From positions 46,456 to 110,455 of the forward strand of contig CAJJDN010000131.1 of assembly GCA_905182985.1 (NCBI GenBank): DNA of 64,000 bases. Reading direction: 5' to 3'. Positions 11,530 to 22,921 of the stretch are shown piece after piece. This DNA comes from Paramecium sonneborni. Its lineage: Eukaryota > Ciliophora > Oligohymenophorea > Peniculida > Parameciidae. A program made the position numbers and the translations under genes. The notes beneath the pieces are model-generated. The model made no database searches. It was given only the letters and a program-made list of their open reading frames with translations, and was not told where the DNA came from. Every line of letters starts with the position of its first letter. The first letter of the stretch is position 1.

Positions 11530-14500
11530 ATGAGTGTTTCACGATTACAATACCAGAAACCTTAATTAACTCGTCAAGTCTCAGCTTCTTCAAGAATGAC
11601 TCCTAAAGATATCAATCCTGATAACACGATTATGTCATTCCTCAAATCAATGGATACAAAACATGCTGCCATGTTAAATCGATCTATACGTTAAGGAGAG
11701 AAATTTAATCTAAGAAATCAGCAAACTTAATCTAATAACTAATTACTTAATTCCAGAACCCAAATATCGACTGTAGAGAGATAAATATTAAATAACCTCG
11801 AATTAAGGTATATTAGTAACAAGAACTTTCTAGAATTTAAAAGTTACCTCAAAAAGAATAAGAGTATGTGAAACTAATATTGGGGTAGATCGAAAATGGA
11901 GAGTAAAAACATGAAGAACTAATCTAATTTTTTAAAAATAACAAAACTAAAAGAATACAATTAAGAATTTTGTCTAATTATGGTAATAATACCTAAGTAG
12001 GATTAACAGGTATTGAATTACTAAGTTAATAAACAAATTTAATTAAAATCACGTCTATTATTTCAGATGATGATTCTAATAACACTATTACAAATCTCAT
12101 TAATGGACATAATTTAATTATTAACTAAGAATATATGTGGATAACTAATTATAAATAATTCCCTATAACAATTACACTTTTCTATGTAGAAGATACTGAT
12201 TTACTTACTCATGTCAAAATATGGAATTTTAACAAAAATAGAAAAGAATTGGATAAATGTGTATAAAATATAGAAATAATTCAAAATGAATAATAGGTAT
12301 GGTAAGGTTAATTAAAAAGGGGAGTAGGCAATACTTATACTGAATATGCAGACGTTTTGGAATTAAAATTTAATAATACAAATAAAGAAATTTCTCAACC
12401 CTTTTATTAATCAATGTAATCAATAGTCACTAAATAGTCAGATGATAATATGTAAATTTATTTGTAAATATGAAATAGTATAAATCAATCAAAAGCATCA
12501 AATTAATTTAAACATCCAAAACCAAAGATGATGAAGAATCCTTTTGATGATGATAAAAGAATCAAATAGCCTGAACCTTAATCTGCTAAATAATAGATTA
12601 GTTAGAAAAGATTATTTAAAAATCCTATGAATTTATTCCCACAAAAATAATTAACTGAGGAAGACTCAACGAATACGAATATAAAAAAAGGAGTTGCCCA
12701 AATAGCAGCTGGATTTATGAAATAAAGAAAAAAAGGAATAACAATTCCTGATTGTCCAATAGGAAATTTGCTAATATTTAAGTTATTGAAAAATTGGGGA
12801 GATATGTTTCATATAGGATTAACAGGAATAGAAATATTTGATTATTTAGGGAATAAAGTAAAAATAACAGAAGTGAATGGTTTTTTTAAGAATGCTAATG
12901 TTCTGTTTGATGATAATTATCTTACATAAGATGAGAAATGTATGTGTTTAGAAAGGATTGAGAAGAATATGGAGATTAAATTGAAATTTAAGGAAACTAA
13001 GATAGCTATGATTAGAATATGGAATTACAATAAAGGAAGAACATATAGGAATAAAGGAGTAAGAAAGATGGAAATATTAATTGGAATGGATTCATCTGAT
13101 TCTGTAGACGCTATATTCAATGATGAAATTAAATAAGCAAATGCTACATGTAATAGTGATAATGCAGAGTATATAATGTTTACAAACAATTAATAAATTC
13201 TTGATAAGATATCATAATCAGATTGGTTAAACACTTTGCATGAGACATAGATTCAATAATAAAAATAGATATTAGAAAATACAATAAAATTAAGTAGACC
13301 TGATACTGCCACTTTTCTGAAATAGAAATAGAATAATGCTATTTTAACAAAATAAGGATCTGATAAATATATATTGAAGAAGCCATTTGTATCTATTGTC
13401 AATACATTACCTACTGTTACAATGAAAACACTAACTATATATATTTTGAAAAATTGGGGGGATAAATATGTTGGATTAGATAAAATAGAGATTCACGATA
13501 AATATGGATAATCATTGAAAATAAAAAAATATAAAGTTATAACATATTAATCCGAAACAATTATGAACAGTGATGAGAGATGGCAATTTCATAATGGATA
13601 AATAAAGATTTAATTTTCATTTCCATAAGCAATATAAATAAGTAGAATTTTGATATGGAATTTCAATAAAGAGGATGAATTAGAGAAAGGAGTATAATTA
13701 ATAAATATTGAAGGAGATGATTAGATATTGAATACAATATAAGGAATCTTTTTAAGAAAGGGACATGGATTAAGTGATGCTAATGAACCATAGGTTATAG
13801 ATCTTCCATATTAATAAAATATAAAAACAATATTAGCTAATTATTAATTTGAAAAGAGTATTTATTGGGATTATGAGACTGCATAATTACCTTAAGGCAC
13901 TAAGATTACAATAAAATTAATATCAACTTGGGGTGATTTACATTACATTGGATTAAATGGAATTGAATTATTTGATCCTAATGGAGATTTAATTATACCT
14001 AAATTATATGCAAAACCATATTCAATTAAAGAATTACCAGAAATGGAAATGGATGTAAGAACACCAGATAAATTACTTAATAACTGTAATGTTACTTTAG
14101 ATGCTAAATAAATATGGTTATCTCCATTTGTTAATTCATATACTAATAGATTACAAACTAATATTAATTCTAGTGTTTTTGATAATGTTAACTATTAAGT
14201 TAATAAATTGATTTTATTATTTGATACTCCTCAATAAGTGTCTGCTATATCCTTTTATAATTATAGTAAAACACCTGTTAGAGGAGTTAAAGAATGTGAA
14301 ATTTCAATGGATGATTATATAATCTATTAAGTAAGCTTTATTTTCATATTCAGGGATATCTGAATTTGTCTACTCTAACCCAAACTCCTAGAGGTATAAC
14401 AGGAAATAATAAAACAACTGTTTTATTTACTAGAGATGAACGATTGATTGAATAGATTGGCTCTGTATAAATTAGAGAAAGTATAATAGGATCTGAAACA

Positions 14501-14647
14501 ATCTTAATTAATGAATATTAAGTATTTATCTTAAATTATATTTATTAGCGAGAGACAATTAATAGTATTAGGAATAAGTAAGTGAGAAACTAACAATAGA
14601 AACTATATAAAGAATTAGACAGACCAACAACAACTTAAGTTTACTGA
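11530..14647 (+). CDS. KATNIP: KATNIP (KIAA0556) homologue, katanin-interacting ciliary protein
   Basis: 1004 aa; introns 11808-11833 (26), 12452-12478 (27), 14331-14353 (23) and 14522-14548 (27); exons sum to 1005 codons. The protein is built from repeated DUF4457-type units, each starting with a (S/T)x(W/Y)G(D/N) turn and a GLxGIE motif: LRILSNYGNNTQVGLTGIEL, LLKNWGDMFHIGLTGIEIFD, LKNWGDKYVGLDKIEIHD and LISTWGDLHYIGLNGIELFD. The last unit ends with TPVRGVKECEISMDDYIIYQ then GYLNLSTL, as in animal KATNIP C-termini. The N-terminal 90 residues carry a short basic segment. In animals it binds katanin p60/p80 and microtubules and is a Joubert-syndrome ciliary gene; a basal-body/axonemal role is expected here. 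At 1004 aa it is clearly shorter than the ~1600-aa vertebrate proteins. Confidence 0.92.
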
Positions 14648-15352
14648 TTTTTGTTAATATTTTATCTAGTATAAATTTATCAATATTACCTTTCTATTCT
14701 GATTATTATGAAGTATTCAAATTTAAGTTTATTTATTATATAAATAAGTGCTTATTTGTGAATCTAAAATTTATTGACTAATTTATACTCCTTTGAACTT
14801 ACTCTAACCATAGACAATCCAATTGATATATAACATATCTTCCTCATCTGAAGTTATATAAACTAATGTAATACTTCAATTTCCTATAAACTTATCAAAA
14901 ACTGAATCTACTTCATAAGTCAATTCAGGAATTTTCGATTTTTATTTTAATTTCCCAAGGCTAAAACTTATGTAAAAATAAATACAGATAATTTGAGTAT
15001 AATTTATTTTTTTCTAATAAATAAATAAATTTATTAAAACAATTAATTATCGAGTATCTTCTTTAAATTAACAATCATCTTTTTATAACCTCAAATAAAC
15101 TTAATCACTGAATAGGAATAATGTTTAATATAATGCTTTTAAGTTTTTTCAATTTTTCAATTAAGTATTAAATTAGAACTACCTTCTTATAAAAGAATTT
15201 ATAAACATAATTTGAACAGAATTATATTTTTGAATAGAATAGAAATCATGGTATAATTTTTAGAAATAATAAAGTTTATTCAAATATTTTATTTTACTTT
15301 TTAAATAAATGTATCATTTATTTATTAATTAAATAGAAATAGAAATAAAATA
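14648..15352 (-). other. gene-poor interval with a possible degenerate minus-strand gene
   Basis: Between about 15000 and 14700 the minus strand reads LGKLKQKSKIPELTYEVDSV then FDKFIGN, a TGA where a Trp might be expected, and SITLVYITSDEEDMLYINWI. The segments are in one frame and look more protein-like than chance, but no start or intron opens the frame upstream and the TGA near 14879 is not removable. It could be a decayed gene. The rest (15020-15352) shows nothing. Confidence 0.3.
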
Positions 15353-16782
15353 TCATAATTAAATTTGTTTAGTTTCTAATCCTAGTTTATTCATAATATC
15401 TGCATTTTAAATAAAAATAGATTTTTATTTTTCAATAGCCCCAGTAAAATCGGATCTTAAGAGACTAAATTGATTTGTAATTTCTTCATTAATATTGCCA
15501 ACATCTTGTTTGTTTCTATATAACCTTCTAATTATTTTAAATTCATTTAAATGATATTTTAGATTGAGAATCAATTATTTAAATTGAAATTTGGTCATAT
15601 TACTTTTCCTATAAAAGAGATAAAATGAATATCTACTTGAGTTCAGCAACAATTTTTAATGAGTACATAATTACCATAGAAGCTGAATTGATCATTTATT
15701 CTCTAAATTAAATTCTTTCTAAAACAGTAATTGCATGAGACTCTAAAGTTGAAGTTTCTAATGAAGTAATCAAAGTAACAACCATGACTGAGATAACAAA
15801 GATTCCAAGTACACAAACAATAAAAATAACAAATCTTCCTAAATCCGTTCTAGTATAAAAGTCTCCATATCCAACTGTAGTAATAGATATAATAATATTC
15901 CATACTGCATTATCATATTTACCTAGATTATTATTATTTGGATCATTTCTAGTCAACGGATTCTCACTAATTCTTACCGCTTAAGCAAAAATTAATATTA
16001 AAGATGTGAGTGCTATAAATTAAGCTGAATATGGAGTAGTTCGCATTAAAGATTTGGCAACAAACATATAATTGCCATCACATGCATATAAATTACATAC
16101 TCTTTAAGTTCTATTACCATACCAAAATGTCTAAGTTAAAAGACTTCTAAATAGAAATAATGTTCTTGATAACATAAACAATTCTAGAATTTCATTAACA
16201 TGATAATATGCAGTAGCATCTTATAAATAATTGTAAAAGTAGACTCTTATTCCTCTTAAAAATGGATATGGAATTATAAGATATATTGCTAATTCTGTTA
16301 ACATAGGATACCATAAATTAGTTTACCACAATTTATCATTGCTGTATATTTATTTCCTTGATTTTAACCAATTCATTTATTATTCATATCGAAATACCGT
16401 AATAATCAATAATAATATTGTAAAGATTAGAATCATCCATAATAACCAAATTGATATCCAACTCTCCTCTTGAAATTCAAGATCATATTATAATATACTT
16501 AATCCTAGTCCTAAAGAATTCAATATAAAACTTATTTATTCAATTATCAAGAACTTTCTATATTATAATTTTGTTATCTTCCCTATGTATCATTATTTTT
16601 ATTTATTTACCATCTTCTAAACCTCCCAATTATTATGAATAATTTTTAAACATTTAACTCAAAGTAGCTATTCCTATTTCTGGTCTCTCAACTAACCTTT
16701 CCATTTCTAATTATCTCTTATTACTCTACTTTTTATAATTAATTTTTACTTTGCTACCTTAAGAGTTCATTCTTCCCTTCAT
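15353..16782 (-). CDS. six-TM potassium channel, SK/Kv-like
   Basis: 457 aa; introns 16583-16610 and 15609-15636 (both 28 nt). The selectivity filter is ITTVGYGDFYTRTDLGRFV, followed by a long S6 beginning IFIVCVLGIFVISVMVV. Upstream hydrophobic segments are SWISIWLLWMILIFTILLLI, LWYPMLTELAIYLIIPYPFL and EILELFMLSRTLFLFRSLL, then RTTPYSAQFIALTSLILIF (S5). The order S2-S6 with weakly charged S4 resembles ciliate small-conductance Ca2+-activated channels more than Shaker types. The cytoplasmic tail after S6 is about 110 residues and helical (VIMYSLKIVAELK, LKYHLNEFKIIRRLYRNKQD), the place of a calmodulin-binding domain in SK channels, but I do not see a clear match. It should act in the somatic or ciliary membrane in swimming control. 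Confidence 0.87.
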
Positions 16783-16838
16783 TTTATTAAAATTTAATAT
16801 TTTTCATTATCTCTAATTCTCAATACAACAACTTTACA

Positions 16839-17126
16839 ATGTCATAGAAAGTGCATGCAATCGACTCCCTTAGAACAAGATCTCTTATACCTCCTGATTA
16901 TGATTAATTTGAAGAAGCTCCACATAATTAAGAAAATCTTGTTATCTCAAGTCAAAAAAGTTAGAACCTTAAAAGTATACTTAAAAAATAAGGTAAAAAC
17001 AGTGTTTCCAAGTTAAAGCGTCTTCGCATTTCAACTAACTTTAATCAAGTATTTATTGTAGAAAATTGGAAATAATATAATTCTAATTATGAAGAACCAG
17101 CAGAATCTTGCTGTCAAACATTTTGA
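16839..17126 (+). CDS. small basic protein, 95 aa, possible PP1-binding motif
   Basis: Intron-free frame MSQKVHAIDSLRTRSLIPPD to ESCCQTF. The middle reads NLKSILKKQGKNSVSKLKRL, followed by RISTNFNQVFIVENWKQYN. S-I-L-K matches the SILK docking motif of protein phosphatase 1 regulators, and a basic patch lies where an RVxF motif would be expected, although LKRLRIS is not itself an RVxF match. The FxxVFIVENWK segment looks conserved. No catalytic domain. It starts 56 bp from the ATG of the divergent potassium-channel gene, suggesting a shared promoter. Function inferred only from short motifs. Confidence 0.65.
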
Positions 17127-17212
17127 TTCTGAATACAGATACATGAATATATATAAAAATTAATTTAAATTTTCAAATATCCATTTCAATTATTTGTATT
17201 TCATTATTATTT

Positions 17213-18327
17213 TCATACTAAATCATATATATTTGAATCTTCTAACTCTTTTATTGCATCGTTCTTGCAATAAGATTTAAAATTTACTACTTACTCCAAT
17301 TACTATATGAAATCATCATCAAAATCAAAATCTTTATTCTATCTTTTATATAAATAAAGTACCTTTTATATTAATTGATTAACAATCTCTTAAGTATCTG
17401 AAACATTTTAAGCCAATATTTTATAATTATAAGCTAAATTTTCATGAATTTTTATGACTTCAATAAACTTAGCTTTTTTTTATGTATCATTGTGTTTATC
17501 CTCTTAAGTTTTTTGTGAATTATAAGGCATAATCATCTTATAAGCCAATTATTAAGCAGTTTAACGTTTTTGTTATTATTCAACAAAAGACTCTTCCTTT
17601 TAGATGGATTGTTAATTTATTTTTTAGCCTTATTCTAATTATTATTTCTCATAAACTTCATAACAAAAAATCAATAATTCTATTGGTTATATACTAATCT
17701 TAAGTAAATGCAATATAATCATACGTATTTTTGAAAACTTTATCTGTGTTATTGTTATTCAATTCATCTCTTATTCTATTGCCTATAATAGGTATGGCTG
17801 CATTATCAAGAAACTTAGATACAACAGTTACCCAATCATCAAATTTAATGGGTTTAATGTAGGATTCTCTAGGATTAACATAATTTGCATAAATGTATTT
17901 TCGAACTTTTAGATAGAATTTAAACATTGCAGGTGTTTTATCAATTAACTTATTTGGATCTAATAATTATGTAAAATATGCCAATTCTGGTTCATTAATT
18001 TGATCTTTAAATGAATTAATAAAACCTGTCATAAATGGTTTTGATTTCTTTTTTGATCTATCCTATGAAATTGTAAAATAAACACATTACACAATAATTA
18101 ATTAATGCAATAATGAAGCTATCCTAATTGTAACCTTTCACTTAAGCCATAAGTTCAATAGTATTAAGAACATACTCAATTAAATTTTGTGGTTTGATTT
18201 GAATTTATTTCTAAATGATATTAACTATATGTACATTGTTATGATCATATAATTGAAGAGCTTCAATGGAATCTTCCCATATTTAAATAGTTGTAAAGTT
18301 ATACTCAATGTTAAAACCCTTTTTCAT
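17213..18327 (-). CDS. conserved-looking hypothetical protein, about 343 aa
   Basis: Introns 18063-18090 (28 nt), 17694-17724 (31 nt) and probably 17339-17362 (24 nt, frame-neutral). The N-terminal half is helical and well ordered: IWEDSIEALQLYDHNN, PQNLIEYVLNTIELM, KPFMTGFINSFKDQINEPEL, FKFYLKVRKYIYANYVNPRE, then FDDWVTVVSKFLDNAAIPII. The C-terminal third is polar coiled-coil (YEVYEKQQLEQGQKINQQ) with a DFDFDDDF acidic patch. No TM segment. I do not recognise the family; the arrangement of paired helices suggests an alpha-helical repeat or scaffold. The start MKKGFNIEYN leaves only 20 bp to the divergent myotubularin gene, so a downstream Met is possible. Confidence 0.65.
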
Positions 18328-18347
18328 AAAAATAAATAATTAATTAA

Positions 18348-20736
18348 ATGAACAATCCACTTGGACGCTCAACATCTAAACCTGATTAACAAGCTTAGAA
18401 TAATAATTAAAAAAATAATAGAGCAAAAGAGTTTGAAAAACAACTCTAAGAGGAGGAAAGAAGTAAAATGAATTGAATAATATTAATAGTGTTAGCTTAA
18501 TCAGCAGGAATAATTAATAATAGTTAATAGACAAATAATCAACAATAATAATCTGCCTATTAGTAATAACAACAGCTTAATCAATAACCATAATCAGTGT
18601 TTGGATCAATAGGTTAGATGTTAGATGCCCCAAGAGTAATTTGATATTACAATATTAGAAATTGTTCTTTAGAAATAATTTACCCTAACAATAACCAACT
18701 TAATAAGGTTAAAGATAAACAACAGATTAGGTTGAATCAGACTTTATATAAATCAATACTGTGTAAATATATTAAACTCGTGACATTAAGAGTATAGGAT
18801 TGGAAATTGTATAGCCTGGAGAAATAGCTTTACAGGAAATACGAGGATAATGTTTTATTCCCACTTAATCATTCTAAGGAACTATTATAGCCACTAATTA
18901 TTAAGTATTTATTTCATTAAATTAATAGATTCTATTTTTACCTGATAAATTTCCAAAAGATTTTAGAAAAGATTACTTTCACATCCCTTATACACTTCTT
19001 ATTAAAGTTGAAAAAACTATGGATAGGAAATAAAATGATGCAAATTTTATTGAAATTTCATGTAAAGATGGAAGAGGATTCAAATATAAGTTTTTAAAAG
19101 AATAAAATGATGATTGTAATAGTATATTTAATGTAATTAATAAAAATGCATTTACATTGAATAAATCTACCTTATTTGCATTTACATTTTATAAAGAATA
19201 GTCGTAATTAGAAAATGATTTTTAAGGATGGAAAATATATAATATAGAAAAGGATTTTGAGAGAATGGGAATCAATATATTATAAGAAAATTCTCAAATA
19301 TAGAATGGATTATTTAAATATGTAAATAATGAGAATGGAATTATTTGTTCTACATATTATAATAGATTAATAGTACCAGCCAAAGCAGATTTAGATTGTA
19401 TACAAAAGACTGCAAAATTTAGATCTAAAGAAAGAATACCAATTTTATCATATGCATTTTAAGTAAATGGAAAAGTGATATCAATGTGGAGAAGTTCACA
19501 ATGTAGAACAGGAATAGGATAAAATAGATCTACAGAAGATGAATGTTATTTAAAATACATGTCATATTAGACAGTAGATGAATAAGAAAGTCAATATGAA
19601 GATAAAGAAATTCGTTTAAGAATTTATGATGCTAGACCACATATTAATGCTTTTGGATAATAAGTAGCTGGAAAAGGTTATGAGAATATTATGTTTTATA
19701 GAAAGTGCAGCATAGACTTTTTAGATATTCACAATATTCATAAAGTTAGAGATTCTTAAACAAAATTGTTAAAAGCAGCATTTAGGTATTATTTATAGAT
19801 CTATTTATTAGTGAAAACACTCAATTCCTAACATAATTAGAATAATCTTTTTGGTATGATCATATTGTTGCAATCATTAGAGGATCAGCACGAATAGCTA
19901 TAACAATGACTAAAGAGAAAATCAATGTATTAGTTCATTGTAGTGATGGCTGGGATAGAACAGCATAGTTAACTGCTCTAGTCTCTATTATGATTGATGG
20001 ATATTATAGAACAATTGAAGGATTCATGGTTTTAGTTTAAAAGGAATGGATCAATACTGGACATCAATTCTGTCAAAGATCTGCTATTGGCAATAAATAA
20101 AATAATGATGATTCAAGATCACCTATCTTTTTATAATTCTTAGATTGTGTTTATCAAATGTAACAATTATATCCATTATCATTTGAATTCAATTAAAAGT
20201 TATTATTTGATTTAGCTTATCATCATTTAACATCTTTATTTGGAACATTCTTATGCGACTCCTTTTTGGTATCACTTTTTATTTACATTAGGAAATTCAA
20301 AAACAAAGAATTATGGAATAAACTGTATCCATCTGGTCATGGATTATAAAACAAAAAGATAAATATCTTAATGCTTTCTATAAAAATCCATAATCTATTG
20401 ATTAAGATGTTATCATTCCAGAATAATTTAGTGGTAAATCCATCACATTTTGGAAAGAATATTTCCTCTATTACTCATTAGAATCAAATGATACTTATTA
20501 AATACATCCTCAATGTTAATCTACTTAGTATTATGCAATTTTTTCATTTTAGTGATAATATTTAACAGATGTATAAGACTTTGTCCAAAGAAAATCATGT
20601 TTTAAGATAAGCATAAAAAGATTAAGAAAAGTTGGCCATTCTTCATCAATAAAAATTTAATTAATTAATGCAAATTATCTAAGAAACCTAGAATGAAGAA
20701 ATTATAGAAAAACTTTAGACAATTTAACTTATTTGA
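18348..20736 (+). CDS. myotubularin-family phosphoinositide 3-phosphatase
   Basis: 754 aa in six exons; introns 18463-18489, 18636-18658, 19786-19811, 20269-20291 and 20528-20552; exons sum to 755 codons. After a Gln/Asn-rich N-terminus, a PH-GRAM-like region is followed by the phosphatase domain: TAKFRSKERIPILSYAFQ, GKVISMWRSSQCRTGIGQNR, then VAIIRGSARIAITMTKEKIN and the active site VLVHCSDGWDRTAQLTALVS. The CxxGWDR loop is complete, so this should be an active enzyme, not a pseudophosphatase. Downstream come FEFNQKLLFDLAYHHLTSLF and the conserved TVSIWSWI. A short coiled coil (KENHVLRQAQKDQEKLAIL) closes the protein. It dephosphorylates PI3P and PI(3,5)P2 on endosomal membranes. Confidence 0.95.
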
Positions 20737-20795
20737 GAAATGATTTTTTCATGTTTATATAATAATCATATATTTACATTATCAACATGATTCTT

Positions 20796-21419
20796 TCAAA
20801 AAAATAATAAAGAGCGTTCAGTTTTTTATTGTTCTATATATTCCCTATATTTAAATGACAATGCTCTCCTTTTTTAAACTTTTGATAAATTTGGAACTTT
20901 ATACTATAAAATATTATTTAAAATTTCAATCTTTGAATTTCTTTACGAAGTTAATTCACTTTAATCACATCTTAAACTTAATTACTCTGGTAATTTGAGT
21001 TTAGTATTACGATTACTATTACTATTACTATGATGATGGTTCTATGATTAATAACGAACTTTGTCATCTAAATCATTTAAATATAGTGTAGCTTTGATTG
21101 GCCATTCTTTATCTGTATGTTACTCTAGCTTTATTTACTTTGGTAATTAAACATAATAAGTTTTTTAATGAAGAGTATTTAAATTAATAGTATCTGTAGG
21201 AGAAAGATTATTCATTCTTTTTAGGACATTCAATTTGCTTTGTATAGCTTAATTGAATCGATCTGGTGTTGATAATTAATTTCTATCTTGTTGTTTACTT
21301 GAAACCAATTATATTTTTGGTAATGGTTACAATTTATCAGGGGATGCAATATAAATATAATTTTTGTTTTTTGATTTATTTTTTTTTTAATTTTCATTTT
21401 AAGTTAGTTATTTATTATT

Positions 21420-21451
<32 letters not shown>

Positions 21452-22750
21452 CTATTTAACAATCTTCAATTGATGTTAAATAATTCAATGTATTTTTTAA
21501 TAATCTTATGGGACTTAATTATGATTATGCATCAGAGACTTATTGTATTTTTTAAGATGAATCGTTTTCAATTCCATTTTTTAAGTCTTATACAGTTAAA
21601 TATTTCTAATAAATTCCTTGAGTTTTTTCAATGTCCAGTTAAAGTTGTTTGTACCATTTATTTTTTTTAATACACAAATTTTTGAGTTGTTTTAAATAAT
21701 GTTATTCATTGTATTATGACAATTTTTAATATAATATTTAGATAGGTATGATAATTAAGCTACCTAGATGAGAATTACAAGAAACATAGAATTATCGTGG
21801 AACTTTTTCAAAAGCTTCAAAATCTCCAAAAAATTCACCTTAAGTCATAATTGTTAATTATTTTCTCACATTTTAGTTTTATAGGTATGCTACAAATTCT
21901 CCTTATTTTATGATGTAAATAATATCTGAATCCAATTAGCCTTTTTTATAAATGATATCTCTAAATTTATAATCTTAAGTAGAGAAAGTTGATAACATTA
22001 ATTTTAGCAATCTTTTATTTAATCCTTAAAAACTAGGACTCAGAGTAAAAGTCTTCATTCTTTTTTATTCATTTTTTTTGTCCATAATTTATATTGCTTT
22101 TTAATACTATTCTTTAGTGAGAATTCCTAAAGAACAATCCATATCACAAATAGCTGTATTCATTCTTTTTTTTTCAAGTTATTCTCCAAAGATTTTCCAT
22201 TCCTTTATTTCATTAAAATGTATCAAACTAATAATAGTTTATATCTAAACATACCTTTTTATAGTATGATCTGAATATTTCAATTTAGTTATTTGCTAAC
22301 TCTTTTTCTGATTATCTAAACTTAAAGATTACTGTCTTGATTTCATCATGTTTGATATATCTTCTTATAAATACAAAGAGACTTAGCCTTATATGACCAT
22401 GTAAACACTATTAGCTTAATCACCGATTTCATATATCACAGTATTCTTTAAATAACTTAAAACTTTCATATTACTTTTTCAAATGTGTCATATTGCAAAT
22501 GAAGTAAACAATAATCATATGCTTCTAATTCATTTTAGTCTTTTTGAAATTATTAGAATAAATCAATATTCTACATTAGAATCCTCATCATCTATAAAAT
22601 TTCCTATTTTCTCTCCTAAATAGGACATTTTAGAATATTTATTAAGAGTAGCTTTTTCTATTGAATTGATAACTCATGAATCTATTCAAGCAACCTTGTT
22701 TAATTCCTCTTGTTACCTAATTCAAGTGTATCGTATAATTAATTATTCAT
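20796..22750 (-). CDS. protein with two cyclic-nucleotide-binding domains and long Q/N-rich tail
   Basis: 632 aa; introns 22446-22474 (29 nt, ends AAG) and 22228-22254 (27 nt). CNB1: FEKNTVIYEIGDQANSVYMV then IQGQVSLYLQ, preceded by a helical FQQFQKDQNELEAYDYCL. CNB2: FRDIIYKKGQLDSDIIYIIK then QGEFVAYLQ, and the cassette MTQGEFFGDFEAFEKVPRQF, which lacks the canonical RxA arginine. The ~250-residue tail is disordered with a poly-Asn tract (21421-21455) and many Ser/Gln. No kinase or channel part. It is a second gene of the same general type as the one at 1244-2989 but with little sequence similarity outside the domain. Convergent with the myotubularin gene (59 bp between stops). Confidence 0.82.
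21421..21455 (-). repeat. AAT trinucleotide tract (poly-Asn)
   Basis: A nearly perfect TTA/TAT run on the plus strand is read as AAT on the coding strand and gives about nine consecutive Asn, then TNN, inside the tail of the CNB protein. Likely length-variable microsatellite within coding sequence. Confidence 0.8.
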
Positions 22751-22921
22751 AATTTAATGGATTAAGATCTTTCACACTTTTCCAACGATTATATGTTTAT
22801 CAGAATTAAAATAAATTTTATTCTTTCTCCTCAAATATTACCAGATGAATATTTAAATTTATTATATAATTTTCATATTCATCAATTTATTGAATATTAT
22901 TAAAAACAATATTTACAAAAG

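Noticed and set aside
15708..15956. Stand-alone 82-aa pore protein
   Set aside because: It is one segment of the 457-aa potassium channel; its ends are TAA/TAG codons that encode Gln.
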